Source: Ruegeria sp. Ofav3-42 (GTDB lineage Bacteria; Pseudomonadota; Alphaproteobacteria; Rhodobacterales; Rhodobacteraceae). From it: a stretch of DNA of 64,000 nucleotides. The stretch covers positions 421,464 through 485,463 of the forward strand of contig NZ_JAKRGB010000003.1 of the NCBI RefSeq assembly GCF_022347725.1. Reading direction: 5' to 3'. Within the stretch, counting starts at the first letter, position 1, and each line of letters begins with the position of its first letter. The position numbers and the translations under genes are program-made. This document shows positions 1 to 9,700 of this stretch, in pieces. Under the pieces are notes generated by a model. That model was not told the DNA's origin. It made no database searches and saw nothing but the letters and a program-made list of their open reading frames with translations.

Positions 1-405
1 GGCGAAGCTGAGCAAAACGTTGAGTGTCAGGCGGCCCATGCTGGTAGACGTATTGAAAGACTGGGTAACGGACACGAACGATGCATCCGCCGCGTCGAGA
101 CGGTCGACCAGCTTTGCGAAGTCCGCCAGGGAGCGCGTCAGCCGATCAATCTTGTAAACAACAATCTGATCAACACGATTATCATCTACAGCCTGCATCA
201 GCCGCTGCAGCGCCGGGCGGTGAAGATGACCGCCCGAGATACCGCCATCGTCATAGTAATCCGGTAGAAGTTCCCACCCCTCGTGCTTCTGGCTAGCAAC
301 ATAAGCTTCGCAGGCTTCCCGCTGGGCATCGAGTGAGTTGAAGTCCTGCTCCAGCCCCTCCTCCGAGCTTTTCCTCGTGTAGATGGCGCAGCGGATACGT
401 CGCAT
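1..405 (-). CDS. Large serine recombinase, N-terminal part (cut by window start)
   Basis: Site-specific DNA recombinase of the resolvase/invertase superfamily. Only the first 135 residues lie in the window. The N-terminal catalytic domain is clear: the IYTRKSSEEG segment (residues 8-17) carries the serine nucleophile, followed by DDGGISG near residue 52 and KIDRLTRS near residue 84, all typical of the resolvase fold. The ATG start overlaps the TGA stop of the DUF2924 gene (TGATG), so the two are probably translationally coupled; a GTG one codon upstream is also possible. The order DUF3489, DUF2924, serine recombinase recurs in alphaproteobacterial prophages and islands, so this is probably the integration module of a mobile element extending left of the window. 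The recombinase-like zinc-ribbon C-terminus cannot be seen. Confidence 0.93.
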   Translation of the reverse strand, partial: MRRIRCAIYTRKSSEEGLEQDFNSLDAQREACEAYVASQKHEGWELLPDYYDDGGISGGHLHRPALQRLMQAVDDNRVDQIVVYKIDRLTRSLADFAKLVDRLDAADASFVSVTQSFNTSTSMGRLTLNVLLSFA

Positions 406-821
406 CACTGAACCCCAAAGAAGCGCGGGCCTGACCAGTGCGCTCCGGTAATGTGTTTTGCGATGGCTGACAGGGAGCGCCACGTTTTGCCGTCCATGAC
501 GAACCCGCCCTCGACTACTTCAATCTGATAGGTGCGTCCGTTCCATTCCCGCACCAGATGTGACCCCGGTTTCAGAGCAGGCGGCGGTGTTTTTCCCAAC
601 GCGACTTGCTGCAGTCGACGCTCTGTTTTCACAGACAACACTTCCAGTTCCCGGTTCTGCAGCTCCCGGATCAGCACCCGCTTCATGAACTGCGGCGACA
701 GGTATTTCGGCGGGGGCCGACCGAAAACTTCCCGCCATTGATCAAGACAGCCGGGGCGATCCAGGTATTCAATGTCATGTAATATCTTCTCAAGGTCATG
801 GTCTGCGCGCGTAGAATCCAT
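405..821 (-). CDS. DUF2924 family protein
   Basis: Small protein of the DUF2924 family, which is regularly found beside serine recombinases in alphaproteobacterial mobile elements. The family has no established biochemical role. The central WREVFGRPPPKYLSPQFM segment and the C-terminal REWNGRTYQIEVVEGGF and WRSLSAIAKHITG segments match the usual family pattern, in which the last part resembles a small DNA-binding or RAMA-like fold. The ATG at 821 is preferred because an AGGAGG lies about ten bases upstream; a GTG at 830 overlaps the previous stop but would sit almost on the ribosome site. It is the middle gene of a three-gene overlapping unit with DUF3489 and the recombinase. A helper role in recombination is inferred from context only. 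Confidence 0.85.
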   Translation of the reverse strand: MDSTRADHDLEKILHDIEYLDRPGCLDQWREVFGRPPPKYLSPQFMKRVLIRELQNRELEVLSVKTERRLQQVALGKTPPPALKPGSHLVREWNGRTYQIEVVEGGFVMDGKTWRSLSAIAKHITGAHWSGPRFFGVQ

Positions 822-826
822 GGCGT

Positions 827-1081
827 TCACGCCTCCTTCATGATCCGGTAGACCGTGCCTTTGTCAGAAGCTGATCGCTCAACCTTATGTCCCGCCTTGC
901 GCATCATCGAAATTGCTGCGCGCGCAGAATGCGGTTGCCAGCCAAAGGCTTTCTGAATCTGCGCAATCGTGGCACTGGACTTGCGGGACAGCAGTTTCTG
1001 AAGCTGCTGCTGACGCGACAGGTTGTTCCGGGCGGGTTCGGCGGGCGATGTTTTGGGTTTTGTTTCGGATGCAATTGTCAT
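827..1081 (-). CDS. DUF3489 family protein
   Basis: Short basic protein (about 84 residues) with a C-terminal DUF3489 domain: RQQQLQKLLSRKSSATI, GWQPHSARAAISMMRKAGH and the closing VYRI form a predicted winged-helix-like DNA-binding unit. The N-terminal 30 residues are rich in Lys, Pro, Ser and Thr and are probably disordered. The ATG at 1081 is chosen because GGAGAC lies five bases upstream; a longer reading to 1186 is possible but has no ribosome site and an unlike composition. It is the first gene of the unit with DUF2924 and the serine recombinase, so a regulatory or accessory role in the mobile element is likely but not shown. Confidence 0.82.
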   Translation of the reverse strand: MTIASETKPKTSPAEPARNNLSRQQQLQKLLSRKSSATIAQIQKAFGWQPHSARAAISMMRKAGHKVERSASDKGTVYRIMKEA

Positions 1082-1458
1082 TTTTGTCTCCACTTTGCGG
1101 ACACAGGCTGATCCTACGCCCTGTACTGAGTGGAGCCCGGCTATTCCGGGCGATTCTTGACCGGTGTCAGTACCGCTTCCGAACAACCCAATGTCCAGTA
1201 GTATAGGGTAAAACGGGCGTATATCGTTCTCTAATCTGTCAATTCTGTTCTTCCAGTTCTGTCGATGTCGGAGGTTGCCTTGGTTCTCTTCGAGCTCACG
1301 GGCTCATGATGGGGTTGGCTCGAGGTAGGTCGGCAAGGTTGAAACCGCAATCTGGCCGCAGCCGCTGCTACAGAATACACGCCGTGTCCTACGCCCTCCC
1401 TCGGGCATCGTTCCCGCTGGGAACTGGTGTTGGAATCCTTGGTTTTATCTTTGCAATC
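1082..1458. other. Intergenic region with presumed promoter of the recombinase trio and IS110 tail
   Basis: This 377-bp stretch should hold the minus-strand promoter of the DUF3489/DUF2924/recombinase unit in its left half. No -35/-10 pair convincing enough to place was seen. From about 1310 to 1458 the DNA lies directly downstream of the IS110 transposase remnant and is probably the non-coding tail of that element. No RNA gene or other reading frame was supported. Confidence 0.4.
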
Positions 1459-1770
1459 TCAGGCCACCCTGAAGTCGGTTTGGTCTCGCATGATGGCATG
1501 AAGAATGATCGCCAGGCGCCTAGCCAAAGCAACGCGCGCCTTTCGCATCGTGGACCTGGCGGCGATTGCCAGCGCCCATGTTTTCAGCTTCAACGGCGCA
1601 GCGTATCTAGTCAGCATGACGTTTGCAGCCTCGTAAAGCAGCGTTCGGACTTTGACATCCCCTCGTTTCGAGATGCTCCCGGTATAGTCAACCTCTCCAG
1701 ATTGGTGTCGTTGTGGGACCAACCCCAAGTAGGCACCCACATCGCGTGATTTGCGGCGATCAGTTGAAAT
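1459..1770 (-). pseudogene. IS110-family transposase, C-terminal remnant
   Basis: About 100 residues of the C-terminal (transposase_20-like) domain of an IS110/IS1111-type transposase. The segments SRDVGAYLGLVPQRHQSGE, GSISKRGDVKVRTLLYEAAN and STMRKARVALARRLAIILH are the familiar end of these enzymes. The family is normally about 320-400 residues with an N-terminal DEDD RuvC-like catalytic domain. Here everything upstream of the KSRDVG motif is missing or unrecognisable, so no active transposase can be made. Homology begins near 1750; the exact left break is not certain. It marks an old insertion between the recombinase trio and the DISARM operon. Confidence 0.85.
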
Positions 1771-1794
1771 CACCGAAGAAAGCGGACATTCCAA

Positions 1795-2408
1795 TCTAAG
1801 CTATGCGGATGACAGGCGATGCAATCGCTTGGGTGCAAGAAAACGTTGGTCAACCCGTTTGGTCTGCTCTTGTAAACCACCCAGAGCCTTTTGCAGAGTA
1901 GTTTGCGACCGTAAGGGGATGGAGAACGGTTGGTTATGAAACAGTACAAGCCAAAGGAGAGTGTCGCTACGCTTCGGTAAGAGTGAGCGTTTGTCGAGTT
2001 ATCGACCGATGTGGGGCAGTTGTATGAGCGCGTACATCATGCGTCATTTGAAGTCGTGGTTCGTCAAAATTCCTCGTCGAAGAAAATCTCAGAGACCGAC
2101 CAGCTATCCTTGTCTGGATTGACGGAAAATTCCGGTAACCACCTGTGGAGTTCGGTGCTTGGATCGCTTCAAATATTGTTGCCAACCTGAGACATCTTTG
2201 CGAGAAAACTCACTCACAATTAGGCATCAAATTGATATTTAAAAGTAAGCGAGAACTGTGTTGTTCAAGTACGCAAACAACGCTACTTACTTGTTAATAC
2301 TATAAGCAGGAATTTAACGCCCTTCACCACAGAACAAACACCCGATGTTTACTTATCGAAATGCAAGGGTTGGGCGGGTAAGCGAGCATAAAAGGTGGAA
2401 CGTAAGTA
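1795..2408. other. Long gene-free region upstream of the DISARM operon
   Basis: No supported gene. The left part (to about 2200) is probably insertion-sequence debris. The right part (2215-2400) is AT-rich and contains scattered near-copies of AAGTA/TACTT and two copies of GTAAGCGAG (near 2244 and 2380). A promoter for the DISARM genes must lie here; the TATAAG-like sequence near 2300 is a weak candidate for a -10 box. No terminator or RNA gene was recognised. Confidence 0.35.
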
Positions 2409-4028
2409 GTGGAGATGTCTGAAACTCTTTTCTTGGAAAATGCGCTCAAGCAGGGTCACACCTACGTCCGCTCCAAGTCTCTTGAACAGGACAGCTATGA
2501 ACGAAATGATGCCTGGTCAGAGTACTGTCAATCACTTCTGCTTCCAGAAAGTACACTGGATTCTGGTCTAAAATCGTACACGGAACAGCTGACAACTATA
2601 GAGCGAATCTACTCGGCATCTCTTGTCTATGCGCGGGCGCAATCGAGAGCCCGACGTAAGTCTCTTGCGATGTACTTCACACCACCCCGATTGAGTGAAT
2701 ATGTACTAGATCGAGTCGAGGCGTTTGGTGGTGACTTTACTAAACATCGATTTATTGACCCTGCCGCCGGCGGCGCTTCTTTCATCGGTCCAATTGCCAG
2801 CCGCATGAGCGCCAGAGGTGCGACGCACGAGCAGATAGCGAAAGCATTGCGAGGAGTGGAAATTGATCCCGCGCTTGCGAATTTTGCGCGGGCGGCTGCG
2901 CGCTGTGTAGTTCAGAGACCCGTCAAGCATTTGGTGGCATGTGGCGATGGCCTAGTCTATGGCCAACCTGAAAGCTTCGATGCTGTTATTGGGAACCCTC
3001 CCTACAAAGTACTGTCACCATCCCAGCGAGAAAAAATGCCAGACTGGGCAAAAGTAGTTTTAGGGAACTATGCAAACCTCTACTCACTCTTTATTCTAAG
3101 AGGAATTCAACTACTAAGATCCAATGGGCTATTAGCGTTATTGGTTCCAACAAGTTTTATAACTGGCACCTACTTCCGCCCACTCCGAAAGTACATCTCC
3201 GAAAACTCGACAATCCTCGCGATCGATAAGATTGAACAACGAAGGCAGTTCTTTCGCGATGTTTCCCAGGATATTTGTTTGTTGGTCTGCAGGAAGGCAG
3301 TGGAGAAAAGAAAGGGGTATTCAGCTCAAGCCCGATCAGTGGATCGAAATATTAGCTGGCGCTGTGAAACAGATTTTTGGATAACCCGTTCAAGCGACGA
3401 ACTCTGGTCTCGGCTTTACGACAACAACAAAAAAACCAAGTTCGATAGCCTTGAAGCACTAGGTTTCACAGTGCGTTGCGGTCCGATTGTCCATAATCGC
3501 GATAAAGGGCTCTCTGATGGGATTAGACGGCGCAGAAAAGACGCTGTTCCATTAGTATGGGGCCATGTCATTCAACCCTTCTTAGCAGTAGAGCCCGCAT
3601 CGAGAAGCCGACAACCAGGCAGCGGCGCCATAACTTTTGTATCGACTCAGCGAATTACACCTCCGGTAACGACGCCATCAATCGTTTTACAACGCACCAA
3701 TAGCGGTGACCAAGAAAAACGAATTCGGGCTGGGTTAGTCGACGAAGCTTGGATAGCTAAGTATGGTGGATTCTATGGAGAAAATCACGTTGTCGTCATC
3801 TCACCCGACCCCCAAAAAAAACAGCGATGTTCACTGCGGGTGCTTTTAAGGCTGCTATCGACAAAAGCGGTGGACCGACGTCTGCGCCTACTGTTGTCAT
3901 CCAATAGCATAAACGTAACGGCCCTGCGGGACCTACAAATACCAAAACTCTCGAAGGAAAACCTAAGCTCTTTGGAAGGTTACAGTGATGTCGAACTCGA
4001 GACCATTCTCGAAGAGGCTTATGGCTGA
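2409..4028 (+). CDS. N6-adenine DNA methyltransferase of a DISARM-type operon
   Basis: Predicted S-adenosylmethionine-dependent DNA adenine methyltransferase of the Eco57I/type IIG-like class, which would mark host DNA so that the neighbouring effector proteins spare it. The SAM-binding motif I is FIDPAAGGASF (residues about 116-126, slightly off the usual DPACGSG) and the catalytic motif is GNPPY (near residue 196), followed by hydrophobic strands such as LLALLVPTSFITG. The C-terminal 250 residues should carry target recognition. At 539 residues it is shorter than DrmMI methyltransferases of class 1 DISARM. Start is GTG at 2409 or ATG at 2415; neither has a well-spaced ribosome site. Its stop overlaps the next start by one base, so it is the first gene of a five-gene operon. 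Confidence 0.87.
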   Translation: MEMSETLFLENALKQGHTYVRSKSLEQDSYERNDAWSEYCQSLLLPESTLDSGLKSYTEQLTTIERIYSASLVYARAQSRARRKSLAMYFTPPRLSEYVLDRVEAFGGDFTKHRFIDPAAGGASFIGPIASRMSARGATHEQIAKALRGVEIDPALANFARAAARCVVQRPVKHLVACGDGLVYGQPESFDAVIGNPPYKVLSPSQREKMPDWAKVVLGNYANLYSLFILRGIQLLRSNGLLALLVPTSFITGTYFRPLRKYISENSTILAIDKIEQRRQFFRDVSQDICLLVCRKAVEKRKGYSAQARSVDRNISWRCETDFWITRSSDELWSRLYDNNKKTKFDSLEALGFTVRCGPIVHNRDKGLSDGIRRRRKDAVPLVWGHVIQPFLAVEPASRSRQPGSGAITFVSTQRITPPVTTPSIVLQRTNSGDQEKRIRAGLVDEAWIAKYGGFYGENHVVVISPDPQKKQRCSLRVLLRLLSTKAVDRRLRLLLSSNSINVTALRDLQIPKLSKENLSSLEGYSDVELETILEEAYG

Positions 4029-6796
4029 TGTCGAAGCACAGACGAAATCGACATTGGACGCAAGACCCGCTGCCCGATCAACACTTTGAGAGAGAAGAGA
4101 AAGTCAAGGCGCTTACGGCCAAGATGAAGGAGGTCGCCAAGGCTAAGAAGCTTGCAGATACAAAAAAGAAAACCTACCAAAAAGAAGCCTTCGATCCGCA
4201 AGAAATCACTCTACTGCGAAGCGGGAGTCTCGAGGACGTTCCGTTGTCAATAGGCATGTCCGGCGCTGTGCGAGCTTTTCGTCAAACATTGTTAGATCAG
4301 CAATCAACAGTCATTCTAAACTGGCCCAACGGACTTCCAGGTGTTTCTGCACTCCATAGTTTGGCACTCCTGTGTGAATTAGCGGAGGGGCCAGAGGATT
4401 TCCAAGGTTTTACGACAGTGTTTTATCCGGCGAGCGCGCGCACCGGCGCTAATCAACGCGCACTACTAGTCAATAGAGATTGGCTCATGTCCGCAAACCG
4501 TCCATGGCTGAACGCCCACTATTCAAACTTGTCAGCAACCTTGCATAGCCTAGAGAGAACGCAAGCGCGGTTCCATAATATGTTGGCGCGGACGAAAGAC
4601 TTGGGACCGGAAGCACTGTCGAATTTTCCAAGGGCGAAGGCGATAGTTGATCGCACTGGTGACCGAGGGCATCCAACATTATTTGAGCTCATCGCAAGGC
4701 GAAGGATCGATGCACATGGGAAAGTTTCTAGCCCAGAAGAAACCTTCCTTGATCGATCGAAACGACTGTCTGAGCTGCTGACATCAAAGAAAAATGCAGC
4801 TGATTACCAGCGTGTCGAGGCAGTCGACCCGGATACAACACCTTGGTTGCTATCTACAATTCACGGCGCTAGCCCGCAAAGGAGTTGGGCAGCCTGCACT
4901 CTGCCAAGCAATCGAAAACCAAACGTGCTTTTAATTGATCTTCAATACCGCGCTCGCGCAAGGCTTGGAGAGAATTGGCGAAAAGAAATTTCAAGCGCAG
5001 TTTCTAAGCTTCGAAATGGCGATCTAGAAATTCCGCTCATTCTCGTCACGGACGACCCTTTTACCGCAACCTTCTTGAAATGGGAGCTGTCTCCAAAGCC
5101 AAAAGGACGCGCAAAAAAACGCCCGCTCCCCGTGCGGTTCCTTCACCAAGATTCACCAGAAATTTTATCTCCTGAAACGACATATGACAGAGTTGGAAAA
5201 CGCGAAGGCTCTGACCTTAATATCACAGTCGATGTTTTTGCGAGTGACGTAGCGAGATTTGCAGCAAAAGCGATGGAGATCCGGAGGGATGTTTCTGGAC
5301 TTTCTGGCGGCTCCATAGCTCGATCTATCGGTGGCTGTCTTTCTCGTCTTCGCGCAGTCGCCAACTCGCCTCTCTCACAGTCAGGGGTTAGCGATGTACT
5401 CTTTGACCCGGACGAACCTCATCTATCCGATCGGCGACTCAAAACGTTCGACATAGGCGCAGCTATCGCAGAATTGAGAGATCATGCCTCGTATGCTGGC
5501 GTGTTCGAGAGTGCCGTGTTGTCTCTCTCTTCAGAGGCAACTGAGCTTGCAAAGTCGCTTTCGAGTGAGGCGACGAGAACAACGGGCCGACTGTATCGTA
5601 CAAAGCTGCAAGCGCTAACCAAACGTGCAACGAGAACCTTGGTGGCTACTGCAGGCGTTTCATCGACCCAACTGCTCGAGCGTTGGATTGAGACCGACGA
5701 AAATCTGTCAGAGATTGCCGATCGCCTAGGCAAAAAGTTTGATATAGCTCCTGCACGTGATGCGATTGCTAAACTCAAACTAGCAGCGGCCTCGCCAAAA
5801 CCCTATGGTCACGTCCTGTTGCTGTCGACTCAGCCGCGCGACACACTTGCCATTTTAGCGCATCCCAAATGCCCCAAGAGAATTGAAATAGTCTGTGATA
5901 CTTCGAGCGCAAAGTTTCTAGCAGACTACGGGAAGTCTCTGTTACAGTATTGGTCGGAGAGTGTTCCGGGCCGAATTCAAGTCGACAAGGCCTTGCAGAA
6001 GCTCAACTCAAGTCTTGAAAGCCGGGTTGCAGAGCTTCCTGAATTTTCATTTGGAGAACCGTCGCTTTCTGGTTCGCCGCTTATTGACCTAACTGTTCAG
6101 TCGAGTGGAAGGCGGTCTGCAACGCTTGAAATTCACACCGTTAACGGTGACGTCTTGCATGCAAGTCCCCAGACCGTTTTTGTAACTAGAGTTCAGGCGG
6201 ATCTTGAAAAGTTCGAAAGTGTTCGCGCTGACAAAATCACTCAAGGACGTGAGATCCTTGTTCCCAGCCCGGCCTTTTTGGAAGCTATTGAAGCATCCCA
6301 TGAATTTCGAGCAGCAGCAGCACCGCTCTTGGCTGACTATCATAGAGCAATTGGACAACGGGTCGAAGCAAATGGCCAGGGCGTACTGTCTTTGGCGTCA
6401 GAAATTCTTACACGAATGGATTGCGAACCCGCGCCGAGGCAGCAGAGCGTACGGCGTTGGCTAGACGTTGCTTCGCAGAACGAAGTGCCAATCGAGCTTC
6501 GCACGCCGCAAGCGCCACGTACATATTCTCATTTCCTCGCCTTTTGCAAAGCTATTGGCATTGATTTCACTATGGCCGAAATCTACTGGTCGCTCGCCAT
6601 TGTTGCCACGCGCGGCGGTCGCATTCGATCCGGGCTTCTTCTGAGAAAATTTTACGCAGCAGCACTTATCGATCCCGATGCACTTACTCGAAGAAATGGT
6701 GCAGCGGGCCCATTGATCGACAAAATCCACGATCTGTCCGCTGAGCATGTAAGTGAAGTCTCAAGTATTGAACGCGTTCGCCAGGAGGATGCATGA
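4028..6796 (+). CDS. Large unrecognised protein of the DISARM-type operon (DrmE position)
   Basis: A 922-residue protein whose family I do not recognise. The first 60 residues are highly charged with a Lys/Glu-rich probable coiled coil. Two stretches look like alpha/beta Rossmann-type cores: NVLLIDLQYRARARLG with IPLILVTDDPF (residues about 300-345) and GHVLLLSTQPRDTLAI with RIEIVCDTS (residues about 593-625). They suggest a degenerate helicase- or nuclease-like fold, but no Walker motif was found. It starts inside the previous stop (TGATG) and its own stop overlaps the helicase start (ATGA), so it is an integral operon member. Class 2 DISARM carries a similarly large protein of unknown function, DrmE; by size and position this could be a distant DrmE, but that is inference. 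Confidence 0.75.
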   Translation: MSKHRRNRHWTQDPLPDQHFEREEKVKALTAKMKEVAKAKKLADTKKKTYQKEAFDPQEITLLRSGSLEDVPLSIGMSGAVRAFRQTLLDQQSTVILNWPNGLPGVSALHSLALLCELAEGPEDFQGFTTVFYPASARTGANQRALLVNRDWLMSANRPWLNAHYSNLSATLHSLERTQARFHNMLARTKDLGPEALSNFPRAKAIVDRTGDRGHPTLFELIARRRIDAHGKVSSPEETFLDRSKRLSELLTSKKNAADYQRVEAVDPDTTPWLLSTIHGASPQRSWAACTLPSNRKPNVLLIDLQYRARARLGENWRKEISSAVSKLRNGDLEIPLILVTDDPFTATFLKWELSPKPKGRAKKRPLPVRFLHQDSPEILSPETTYDRVGKREGSDLNITVDVFASDVARFAAKAMEIRRDVSGLSGGSIARSIGGCLSRLRAVANSPLSQSGVSDVLFDPDEPHLSDRRLKTFDIGAAIAELRDHASYAGVFESAVLSLSSEATELAKSLSSEATRTTGRLYRTKLQALTKRATRTLVATAGVSSTQLLERWIETDENLSEIADRLGKKFDIAPARDAIAKLKLAAASPKPYGHVLLLSTQPRDTLAILAHPKCPKRIEIVCDTSSAKFLADYGKSLLQYWSESVPGRIQVDKALQKLNSSLESRVAELPEFSFGEPSLSGSPLIDLTVQSSGRRSATLEIHTVNGDVLHASPQTVFVTRVQADLEKFESVRADKITQGREILVPSPAFLEAIEASHEFRAAAAPLLADYHRAIGQRVEANGQGVLSLASEILTRMDCEPAPRQQSVRRWLDVASQNEVPIELRTPQAPRTYSHFLAFCKAIGIDFTMAEIYWSLAIVATRGGRIRSGLLLRKFYAAALIDPDALTRRNGAAGPLIDKIHDLSAEHVSEVSSIERVRQEDA

Positions 6797-9700
6797 AACC
6801 TGTACCTTTGAATCCTGAAGATATTGAAAATCTTGAGGAACTGAAGGAAGGAGTTTGCGATAGTCTTGTAAACCTGACTTTCCAGCGTGTAAGTGGCTTT
6901 GGTCCGAATGGCGATTTGGTATTCGGGCGCAAACCCAGCCGACACTTCGTCTCTGGTTTTCTTCTTCCTGGATTTGATCCAACAGGCGAGAACGACGAGA
7001 CCAATGATATTCGTCTTAACACAGTGGGAATAGACTTTGCGATTGATGATGAAATCGGCAAAGAGCTTGAGGTTTCAGGCAGTTTCAGCGTTTACGTTCG
7101 AGGATTGCCTGAATGGGAAGAATTGTATTCAGAGCGCTATAATCTGCTCCCAATCTTTCAGCCTAAGACAGAGTTAAGGCGGCACCTAAAAACTGCTGTC
7201 AAACGACGCCTTGAGAGTTGGAAAGCGAACCATGGCCAGGGATCGAGCCACGCTGATTATCAGACCGCTAAGCAGGAGGCTTATTCTGCAGAATGCAAAC
7301 TACTGGGATTGCCAACACCTAGCGTCGATCTCGATGAAGTCGCCCTTCAACAACTCGACGAAGACTCGCAGAACACCGCAGAGGACGAGAAGAACGCAGG
7401 CGCACTGCTCGAAGACGCTTTATATGCAAAACCAAACAGAGAAATCCCAGACTCGCTGGCTGAGCCAATGCAACCACCGGAAGTTTGGAAAAGAGTGCCC
7501 ATAGACTTCGGTCCGAAGAAGATCGATGCCACAAGCGACCTAACTGCCCAAGCTCATAAACTCTCAGAAGAAATTGAAAGCCGCATCAAAGACGCTGTCG
7601 CAACCTGGCTCTCTACAGAAGAAGGTCGTCAACGTGCTTACCGAAATAAAAGCATAAAGCCATCTGATTGCCAGTCGAAAGAACGTTGGGAGGGTTATTT
7701 AGAGCAATGCAGAAAAACCGCCCCTCGCATAGAACAGCTGCTACCCAATCCATTCGACTTGAAACTGATATTGCAGTCCAATCCGGATCGCAGATCACAA
7801 AAAACGAGTCTGGTTAGAGTCGCTTTTGAGCACCATGGTCGACGTCCCGCAAGTATACGCCAACCATTCATTGAGCCTGGCTGTTTTCAGGTTTCACTGA
7901 CGGTTAGTGTTTTGAATTCCGCGCTCCGGCCACTTTCTTTGGATCGCGTCAAACCAAGCTACCGGTACCGCCATTACATGTCGCAAGCGGGAATGGGCGT
8001 GAATTGCGGCGTTGTTCAAACAACCAGCGAGACAAAAACAGAGCTACGTTCAACTTGGGCACCTCGCTACATACTGCCGCGGCAAGTTCCTCGTACCGCT
8101 TCAACTGTTCGGCGAGACTACACAACGCTGAGCGACCCAAGCTATCCGATCAGCGATCTCATGAGATTACCGGAAGAATTTAATGCATGGATTAATGGTC
8201 TCAGCACACGGATCGATCCGACAAACGGTGATCTCAACGCCAACGAGGCACTCATTGAACAGCAGAACTTTGAAGAAGATTGTGAAGCTTATCGGCTCGA
8301 AGCCCGCGATATTGCACGTGGCATCGACCTACTGGCTCGCTCACAGGCTGCCTTCAATATTAACCCAAACGATCCCGCTGGAGCACCGTTTCGCGCCTGG
8401 ATAATGATGAATGCGACCTTCAAGGATGCGGGCGGCGCCAAATTTACTGAATGGCGACTGTTTCAAATTGCGTTTGTTCTGGCTCAAGTTGCAGGCTTTG
8501 CATCGCGTCTTCCTTCTTACGCCGAAGATTTTGACGCCGAGCGAGACGAGGAAACAGCGTCACTACTGTATTTCGCGACTGGAGGCGGAAAATCCGAAGC
8601 ATTTTTTGGGGCGCTTGTGTATCTCCTTTTCCTAGATCGGTTGCGCGGAAAGACATTCGGCGTCAGCGCGCTCGTGCGTTATCCCTTGAGGCTACTAACA
8701 GTCCAACAAGCCCGACGTTTGTTTCGCTTACTGGTTCGAGCTGAACTTATCAGGAAATCTGAAAACATAGATGGCGCGCCGTTCCAACTTGGATTTTGGG
8801 TAGGAAACAACAATACACCAAACAGCCTTGGTGATTCTAGGTTGATCGATATTCCATTTGACGACGCACCGTTACTGGAAGCAGGCAGCAATGACGAACG
8901 TAAATATCTCTCCGTACGTAGGGCGCTCAACAAAGTTCCGTCCTGCCCATTTTGTGGCGAAGCGACAGAATTGCGTCGACGCCGTCGTGAAAGCGCCAGA
9001 GGCAATCACAGGGTAGCGCTTATTTGTGTCAACAAAAACTGCAGATGGAATCTAGAACACCCCGGTGCAATCACGGAGCCATTGCCTTTCTTACTAGTGG
9101 ATGAGGACATATATGCGCGTGCGCCCGCGGTTATTCTTGGTACGATCGACAAGCTCGCGCTTATTGGTCAGCACGATAGTACAATCTCTAAGATTTTTGG
9201 AATGTTTGGACTCGCTCGTTCAGCAATCAATGGATTTGAACGGGTCGGCGCACCAAGGGATTACTATCAGAATACTCCGCCAACGGGCCAGGTTGCTCTA
9301 AGCCCACTCGTCGAAGGCGGTCACGAGTTGTTTTACGACCCGCTTCCTTCCTTGGTTATTCAGGATGAAGCGCACCTGCTAGAAGAAAGCTTAGGTGCCT
9401 TCGCAGGGTTATTCGAAACGGCCTTAGAGCAAGTGTTTCGTCAAAACGAGGAGTTGTTCGGCGACCGCGTTGTTCGCGGAATAGCCGACCATCAAGGGCA
9501 TCGTTCGATACGCATGCCCAAGATCATCGCCGCGACAGCCACGGTCTCTGATCCAGCCAGGCAAACCGAGATTCTCTACCAGCGCCAGTGTCAGCAGTTT
9601 CCGCGGCCTGGCCCGGATCTATACGAGTCTTTTTATTCTCATCCAAAACCTCCCATCAACGCTGCGCGAAAAGCACTCCAAGAGGCATCCGGCAATACTG

